A stretch of DNA of 64,000 bases from positions 1,010,465 to 1,074,464 of the forward strand of contig NW_017804587.1 of the NCBI RefSeq assembly GCF_001625305.1. Reading direction: 5' to 3'. Shown one piece after another: positions 10,601 through 64,000 of the stretch. Below the pieces are notes generated by a model. That model was not told where the DNA came from. It was given only the letters and a program-made list of their open reading frames with translations, and did no database searches. Position 1 is the first letter of the stretch. Each line of letters begins with the position of its first letter. This stretch comes from Branchiostoma belcheri. Its lineage: Eukaryota; Chordata; Leptocardii; Amphioxiformes; Branchiostomatidae. The translations under genes were made by a program, and so were the position numbers.

Positions 10601-13318
10601 TTGAATGAGGGCAATACCAAAACATTACTTGAATCCATGAGTAAATTTTGACCCTATAGTGGGAAAATGTACTGGAAAAGTGCAATTTCAAGCACAATAT
10701 AATAGCAGCAGAAGTTTCCCATCTCCCCAGTGTTCACTGTTCAGCACATGTGTCCCTGTGTTACTCCAGGCATAACACCATGTCCTTGTCTTGTTCTGTT
10801 AACATCTCAGTCTTTCCGTTCTGTCTCTGCCAACTCCTTAAGGGGCCTGTGATTCTTGAGGTGGCCACTTACCGCTACTCTGGCCATAGTATGAGCGATC
10901 CTGGCACCAGGTTAGTGTTAGTGCCTGGGTAGTGCCCATCTGAGCTCACAGGGCTTTGTACATGTATTATTCAATCAACTTTTTAGTAGAGTTTAGGCAT
11001 AACACCAGTTTTGTACAGCATATACTAGAATGGATTCATTCCTCAAGCTAACCAACATCTACATGTAGCACACCACAGTCATCTCCAGATGTCTTACTGA
11101 GGGACGACTGTGTGCCAGATGTCGGCTATCTTAAGAAATGTATCCACTCTGCTACATGTACATGTATACTGTACAAAACTGTTGTGTTACACCTAAAGGT
11201 AGTTTACTGGTTAACAAATATACTAACCAAGTTTTTGATATACCAGTACAGCTATGCCTAAACATGGGTATCCGTACTTGTATACTGGCCTTAAACCAGA
11301 TCCATACAATATGCTGAGCCCTGTGAATTCTGTGGGTGCCTTCTGCAGTTCTCACAGAGACTGCAAGGGGGCAGGAATGCATGGATACTAACCAATACCA
11401 AGTCCTTGCCAATACCACGTTGAGTTCTGTACTAATGAGAAGGGCCTGCACTGTTTGTCACAGGGTCCTTTGTTGTTAGAAGTTGCTACATATCGTTACC
11501 ATGGACACAGCATGAGTGATCCTGGCACCAGGTGAGTTTTGCAATTATAAGTAATATTAGTCTTCAGTACTGTACCAGTACCCTCCTGTATGTAGCTCAA
11601 CTTCAAAATCTTTGCTAATTTTATTACATGGAGTTCCTGTAGTTATTTCCAACTGCTGCCCCATGGGCCCAGCACTGAAACAGAAGGAAGCAGTACTAGT
11701 TATGCCCAGAAAAAACTTGAAAAAAAGTGTGACACTACGTAGTACGTACCACAGAAAATAACATGAACTGGTAGTATGAATTAGAATCCAGGCAGGAGTG
11801 AATGTGATCAAAGGAGTTTTGCTAAGCAGGGTTGCAACACAGATAGTGGTTCAAGGCAAGTGTGCTAGCTAGTATGGCAGTAGATATGCTAAGTGTGGTA
11901 TGACTGTTCAATTATCAGTGTCAAAAACTGTAAATTAAAGTGGAACAAGTCAGACACATGGTAGAAGACTTTTGAATTTAGAATGTTTCATAGCAACAAT
12001 GACAATGTCAGGCTTTACACTCACCACCATGACATAATGAAGGTACCAGCCCTGTGAGTTGCTGTCCTGTACAAGTTACTCTTTGTCGTGTTGAAGTGTT
12101 TTTGGGAGTATCAGTTTGTCTTTATACATTTGTACGTCTTTGAAGCAGTAGATAGACAATGGTATGAGATAAAGTAACCTAAAGTTAAGAAATTTAGCTC
12201 CTTTAATACTACCATGCACCATAAGATCAGCATCTTGAAATACCAGTAACAGGCTTTTGCATCCTGACAGTTGCATGTCCACTGAATGACTACTGAAGTT
12301 CCAAGAGTGATCATACTTAAAAGTTGAACAAATGCATGCACCATAATGATGATCGAAAAGGACACAAGTTATCACAGTTAAAATGCTGTAAAAATCTGTA
12401 CCATACCCAAGAATGTTTTTAGACCTCATAATTAGATCTATAAAAGTATAATACAATCATGTAGTTTTGCTGACCCCTCAGACTACCAGTGTGATAGTAA
12501 TGGGGTAGTCCTAAAATATACTAGTAGATGTCCAATGTTTTGTACCTAATATTGGTGCAGAGGTTTAAACATACATCTGTTTTATAGCTACCGCCCACGT
12601 GAGGAAATCCAGGAGATGAGGAAGACAAGAGACCCCATAACCGGGCTGAGGGAACGCATGATATCCGCTAATCTGGCAACTGCCGAGGAGTTGAAGGTGC
12701 AGACACTTTTCATTGATTTTCAGCAATTTTTATTGGAAGATATTACAAATTCTCAATAACTTGATGTTTTGTCAAATGACATGAAGCTTTATGTTAGTGT
12801 ATGACTTGCTATAACCTAACTAGTGACTACAATATGCTCCTAGCAGCCCTCCCATTGGTCAGGCCCCCAGAAGCTTGAAGACCAGCACCTCTAAGTCAGG
12901 AGAATTTTTTTTTTTGGGGGGGGGGGGCATCTTAATCCTGTTGATTTATGCATACATGTATGTGCTAACATAGTTTATTTATTACCAAAGTACTGGATGC
13001 TGTGATGGCTTGTTTCCATAGCGGCAAAGAATCCTGAGCTCCTATTGGTAGTTCTCTTGAGTTAGAGGTGTAAGGCTCACAGGAAGTTACTGTAGACCCG
13101 ATCAGCCCGACAGTGAGAGACAGTGTAACTCAGGTTGTGACTTTCTCTATTCACAGCAAATTGACTTGGACGTCAGGGCAGAAATCGACAAGGCTGTGGA
13201 GCAGGCCAAGACAGACCCAGAACTGCCTGTAGAGGAAATGTACACCGACATTTTCGTGGACGAACCTCCTTTCAAAGTCCGTGGCACAAACCCCTTCATG
13301 TATGGCATGTCGAAGTGA
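1601..13318 (+). CDS. PDHA1: Pyruvate dehydrogenase E1 component subunit alpha, mitochondrial
   Basis: This is the E1 alpha subunit of the mitochondrial pyruvate dehydrogenase complex, which with E1 beta uses thiamine diphosphate to decarboxylate pyruvate. Coding exons: 1601-1651, 2252-2320, 5328-5501, 7395-7521, 8145-8335, 8873-9022, 9620-9691, one of three exon 8 copies, 12588-12696, 13157-13318. They sum to 1,173 nt, 390 residues plus stop, matching the family length. The N-terminus ([14 protein letters not shown]...) is a typical import presequence with a likely cleavage near ARGYA. Visible motifs are [13 protein letters not shown], the thiamine-diphosphate motif GDGAANQGQ through ENN, and the phosphorylation loop [12 protein letters not shown]. 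Phosphosite 3 (human GTSVER) reads GTAVER, so that serine is absent. The start is the only ATG giving a presequence. All junctions are GT-AG and in phase. Confidence 0.95.
2118..2218 (-). repeat. tRNA-derived SINE-like fragment in PDHA intron 1
   Basis: Read on the minus strand, this stretch has an A-box-like TTAGCGCGCTGGT and, about 45 bases on, a near-consensus B box GGTTTGATTCC, followed by a non-tRNA tail. That order and spacing is the head of a tRNA-derived SINE. A free-standing tRNA gene is less likely because no paired acceptor ends are seen. Confidence 0.5.
3135..3215. repeat. Cluster of GACGGTAA palindromes
   Basis: Three head-to-head pairs of ACCGTC and GACGGT lie within about 80 bases: TACCGTCAATTGACGGTA, then CCGTCGGACGG, then ACCGTCAACATTGACGGT. 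The regularity suggests the subterminal part of a DNA transposon or a clustered binding site. The partner end was not found. Confidence 0.5.
4984..5090. repeat. Tandem repeat, 53-bp unit, two copies
   Basis: The unit begins TCGCAACAACGACATCTAGC and recurs 53 bases later with only a few differences (for example CAACTCAGC against TGACTTAGC). It sits in PDHA intron 2 about 240 bp before exon 3. Confidence 0.8.
5694..5865. repeat. Diverged fragment of the 6803-6957 foldback family
   Basis: It starts with TAATCTCC and AGCAGATCTTTTGGT, matching the end of the perfect palindrome at 6803. Imperfect inverted copies of CAGTATCCAATAGG and CCTATTGGATACTG lie inside. The arms have decayed, so this is an older copy of the same MITE family. 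Confidence 0.55.
6022..6213. mobile_element. 192-bp hAT-like MITE
   Basis: The element begins CAGGGCTCGAAAT and ends with its exact inverse, ATTTCGAGCCCTG, a 13-bp perfect terminal inverted repeat. Inside are GTGCACC palindromic motifs. It separates two copies of a roughly 50-bp direct repeat (CTTGGCACAGATGTGGTGCC, near 5978 and 6218). No clear 8-bp target duplication is visible, so the hAT assignment rests on the terminal sequence only. Confidence 0.65.
6803..6957. mobile_element. Foldback MITE with perfect 70-bp arms
   Basis: Positions 6803-6872 and 6888-6957 are exact reverse complements over 70 bases, separated by a 15-base loop. The ends are TAATCTCCAAGCAG and its inverse. No open frame is present. 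Perfect arms imply very recent insertion or arm-to-arm gene conversion. It lies in PDHA intron 3. Confidence 0.9.
7549..7977. mobile_element. Large imperfect foldback element in PDHA intron 4
   Basis: The left arm (about 7549-7705) and the right arm (about 7822-7977) are diverged inverse copies. Matching blocks include CAAAACCAGA, AAGCTGCCAGGGGGCC, AAGGTCTCATTAAGGCCTA and CCACCTACCAAG. About 115 bases separate them. Short open frames across it are by-products. It looks like an old foldback or MITE element. Confidence 0.7.
8358..8581. mobile_element. 224-bp MITE directly after PDHA exon 5
   Basis: The terminal inverted repeats are about 40 bp: TGAGTAAAGAGACT at the left, its inverse at the right, then ACACAACCAAGTCTTT on both arms with small indels. 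The left end lies only 23 bases after the exon 5 donor. The right half contains CTGAGGAAGGTGACAG, similar to a repeat near 31170, so a dispersed family is likely. Confidence 0.65.
10280..10347 (+). CDS. PDHA1: PDHA alternative exon 8a
   Basis: First of three tandem versions of the phosphorylation-loop exon. It is 68 nt, with acceptor ctccag and donor gtgagt, and joins exon 7 in phase 0 and exon 9 in phase 2. It reads GPMV then [18 protein letters not shown]. Because it ends in AC rather than AG, the codon completed by the first base of exon 9 is ACC, so the residue at phosphosite 2 (human Ser300) becomes threonine. Phosphosite 1 (human Ser293) is kept. It matches copy 8c at 20 of 22 complete codons in protein while most codons differ synonymously, which argues for long-term selection rather than decay. 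Confidence 0.9.
10843..10910 (+). CDS. PDHA1: PDHA alternative exon 8b
   Basis: Second version of the loop exon, 68 nt, acceptor ccttaag and donor gttagt (the weakest donor of the three). It reads GPVI then [18 protein letters not shown]. The loop histidine that precedes the GHS motif is replaced by serine, adding a hydroxyl residue three positions before phosphosite 1. Its AG end plus the next C restores serine at phosphosite 2. It differs from 8a and 8c at three of 22 residues each. It could be a low-use or tissue-specific form; the intact frame and splice sites argue against a dead copy. Confidence 0.85.
11464..11531 (+). CDS. PDHA1: PDHA alternative exon 8c
   Basis: Third version, 68 nt, acceptor gtcacag and donor gtgagt. 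It reads GPLL then [18 protein letters not shown] and, with exon 9, gives serine at phosphosite 2. It is therefore the copy closest to the ordinary PDHA loop at both regulatory serines. Its codons are AT-ended (GTT GCT ACA TAT CGT), unlike the GC-ended codons of 8a, so the copies have evolved apart at silent sites. Since 68 is not a multiple of three, only one copy can be used per transcript without a frameshift. Confidence 0.9.
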
Positions 13319-15109
13319 TTGTCCAATAGCAGGGTGAATGCTAGCTTTTAAAATGACTGTCTAGAAATGTTACGCACAGATGTCCAAAGAGGTGTGTACA
13401 TTAAAGAAGTGCTGTCTGGGTTAAGTTGGCTTTAACTGGGAGACTCACTTCTACTGGTGGTATAATCCCTTTGTGTTTGCTGTCAAGGTATACTGAACTC
13501 TTCTTTTATAATTATTGCAACGTGCAACAGATGATTATGACTAGAAAAGAATTCTGTAATTCTTTGTCTTCTGTCTGGTAGCCATTTTCATGGTCTGGGA
13601 AATGGACATGCGTATAGAACTTAATCCTCATGATACAGGCTAGTGCAGGAGGGGGGCAAAAGACAAAATGTTTGATAACCATAATGATAAGTTCATGGTA
13701 CAGAGGTGGCCGTGAAAACAGTGATCATAAAAGTACCGTGAAAAAAAATCAGGAATATGATAATTATGAATGATGCCTACATTTTGTATTTAAAGATATT
13801 GAATTTGATATTCTGTATGGGAATGAAAAGCATCTAGACAGCTGTGCCCTATGTTAAAAATATATCAAATCGAATAAACAATTCAATGCAACTAAAGTCA
13901 GTTTCTAAGTTCTATCGATCAGTACATGTAGATAAATTATATCTGCAGTCTTTTACTATGGTATGGACACAATAAAAAATGACACAAGGGAAACTCTCTC
14001 TTGCTTTTTAATCTCACAATCATTTGTATAGTAATACACACATACATGTCCACACAAAGCAACTGTGTCAAACTACTACAGATCAGTTTAAAAACTGAGG
14101 TATCTTTTAACATTTTGTAACTGTGTAGTACAATCGTAGGTGAAAGTTACATGTAGCGTAACATGCTGATACCAAAAATTAGTGTTGGTGTGGATGGAAT
14201 GTTGACCAGAATTTGCTATAACACCACAGTGTCAGTATGATTTGCATAGTAGTAACGGTCTCTAAATAGATACCTTTTGGTAATGATGTTGATTGTTGAT
14301 CCTGCTACTGTGTTTCTGCAGTCTCGATATGCAGACCAAATACCCAACACAATGGAATAGAAATACATGTATGTGTGATTATGTGAATAACTTTATCATC
14401 TTATAACAGTCTGTGTATACTACATTTTGCTTAATCTTCCTTGCAACTTTCAAAGCATCCAATACAAAATAGACTTCACTATACAAAAGCAGTTGCATAG
14501 AACCCCTTCACCAAGTGACGGTGCCTAGAAGAGCTCTCAAAATTCCAGAAGAAAAAACTTGACTTTTTATACAACACCACCACAAAATAGACTCTGATTA
14601 TATGCACATTCTCCACCACAGTCTTACCCTGTATCCAACTACTGTCATTCTGTGGGCTCCCAAAGTAGAAATCTTCAGCAAAACTACTAGTTGGATAACA
14701 TTAGCATACTGGCAAAAGCCTAAACACTGCACGCTTATAAGCTTTGTATGATGAGTAGTTGCTGTATGATATATTATAGTGCTATTTGCAGAACAATCAT
14801 TAATTTAAAAGCAAAACCTCATGCAAATTGAACATTTTTGCACCACAAGAGCACAGCAAGTTTGAAAGCAGCATTTTCGTCATCAGGTTTGGAAAGTTTA
14901 ACATGGTCAGCAAAAAAATGCTTCTGTCGTTTTCTGAGCTATAGGAACAAGGCGGTTTCATGATGGGAACAAGCTTTACACAACCAGGCAATAAACAGCA
15001 AATCTCAAAGCAGCATTTTTTAAAATTTGTACCAACTCCATAGGATAGATACAGATGGTGATGATGTTTTTTTCTTGGCCGTGAAAGATTTTGTGGCCAT
15101 GAGGAATGT
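13319..15109. other. Convergent intergenic region and 3'UTRs
   Basis: Between the PDHA stop and the dynein stop lie about 1.8 kb of AT-rich DNA with no coding signal. Candidate PDHA poly(A) signals AATAAA are at 13873-13878 and 13971-13976, so the PDHA 3'UTR is probably 560-680 nt. I found no clear AATAAA on the minus strand for the dynein gene. Confidence 0.6.
13873..13976 (+). terminator. PDHA1: PDHA poly(A) signals
   Basis: Two AATAAA hexamers, at 13873 and 13971, follow the stop codon by about 555 and 653 bases. Either could direct cleavage. No cleavage site can be read from sequence alone. Confidence 0.45.
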
Positions 15110-63194
<48,085 letters not shown>

Positions 63195-63342
63195 CTGCAG
63201 AGGGGAAAGATTTATTTTTTGATATTCATTTTCAGACTTGACACAGAAAACCTAAAAATTAGATTAGACAATAGTCTAAGAATGATAGCTTCATTGTGAG
63301 ATGGATTGACAATGTAAGGAAAGACTTCCATGAGTTTAATGA

Positions 63343-64000
63343 GTACTGTTTTATAAACTTTACTCAAGTGTTCTTAACAACAGGTTAACCCAGTATCTAG
63401 AGTGCTCAAATCTACTTGAAGATGAGCAGAACGGTTTCCGTAAAGGTAGAGCCTGCATTGATCACATTTACACAGTATGTACGGTGATTAGGGCCAGAAT
63501 GGAAAAAGGGAAGTCAACTTTTGCTTGCTTTATTGACTTTCAAAAAGCATTTGACTGGGTAAACAGGGACCTTCTAGCCTACAGACTCATCCAAATGGGC
63601 GTTGATGGGAAATTTTTCGAAAATATATTATCTCTGTATAAATCCCCAATAGCCTGTGTAGAGGTGAATGACTTAAACGTACACACTGGTTCCCCACTCC
63701 TTTCGGAGTAAAGCAAGGGGACGTACTATCTCCTACATTGTTTGCTATGTATGTTAATGACCTTGCTCAAAATGTCAAAGATTCTGGTTTGGGAGTCAGG
63801 TTTGGTGAGAAGACTCTAAGTCTGCTGCTGTATGCAGACGACATTATTATATTGGCAGATAATGAAAGTGAACTGCAGGAACTGCTAAACATTGTTAATG
63901 ACTGGTGTTCTAAGTGGCGGCTCATGATCAATCAAGGAAAAACACAAATAATGCATTTCAGGAAAAAAGGAGTAAGAAGGAGTTCCCATGAATTTAGATT
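63343..64000 (+). mobile_element. LINE (non-LTR) reverse transcriptase fragment, continues past the edge
   Basis: The plus strand encodes a reverse transcriptase from about LYKLYSSVLNNRLTQYLE through NGFRKGRACIDHIY, motif A FIDFQKAFDWVN, motif B GVKQGDVLSPTLFAMYVNDL, and the catalytic YADD at 63831-63842 with WRLMINQGKTQIMHF after it. One reading-frame change separates motif A from motif B, at about 63675-63690. Sequence left of 63343 has no further similarity, so the copy is 5'-truncated. It resembles Jockey/I/CR1-type elements, but I cannot fix the clade. It is antisense to the dynein gene, inside an intron. Confidence 0.85.

Noticed and set aside
10843-10910. Exon 8b as a dead exon copy
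   Set aside because: Length, frame, splice sites and 19 of 22 residues are conserved while silent sites have diverged, which is not expected of a pseudoexon.
12905-12930. Poly-T/poly-G run as a regulatory element
   Set aside because: A simple homopolymer tract in intron 9, not near enough to the acceptor to be its polypyrimidine tract.

Overview
The window looks like an intron-rich invertebrate chromosome. Deuterostome features and a dense load of short inverted-repeat elements and tRNA-headed SINEs make an amphioxus (lancelet, Branchiostoma-like) source most likely. That assignment rests on protein resemblance and repeat style, not on a database search. Two host genes fill almost everything and converge tail to tail.

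Plus strand, about 1.6-13.3 kb: a complete gene for pyruvate dehydrogenase E1 component subunit alpha (PDHA1 type). Ten coding exons per transcript give 390 residues, the usual length. Its notable feature is that exon 8, which encodes the phosphorylation loop, is present three times in tandem (10280-10347, 10843-10910, 11464-11531). Each copy is exactly 68 nt with good splice sites, the protein is conserved and synonymous sites are strongly diverged. Two copies together would break the frame, so they look like mutually exclusive exons. They differ at the residue corresponding to phosphosite 2 and at a loop histidine. About 410 bp upstream, on the minus strand, a possible first coding exon of a divergent gene suggests a head-to-head promoter.

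Minus strand, 15.1 kb to beyond the right edge: an outer-arm axonemal dynein heavy chain, closest by memory to DNAH8 (DNAH5/8 class). I resolved 75 exons by reading frame and splice sites. They code for about 4,094 residues, from the N-terminal stem through linker, AAA1-AAA6, stalk and microtubule-binding domain to the stop codon. The first few hundred residues lie beyond the window. One exon (48172-48352) carries a base that breaks the frame relative to the family, and one exon (57268-57411) looks like an optional cassette.

The introns hold a 1,800-bp Tigger/pogo-like DNA transposon remnant, several MITEs (one with a perfect 70-bp palindrome, one with a 9-bp target duplication), foldback elements, SINE fragments, minisatellites and a LINE reverse-transcriptase fragment at the right edge. 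A recurring theme in both genes is local tandem duplication of exon pieces together with their splice sites. At least seven partial-exon duplications lie in the dynein gene, and the whole-exon triplication in PDHA may be the functional outcome of the same process.
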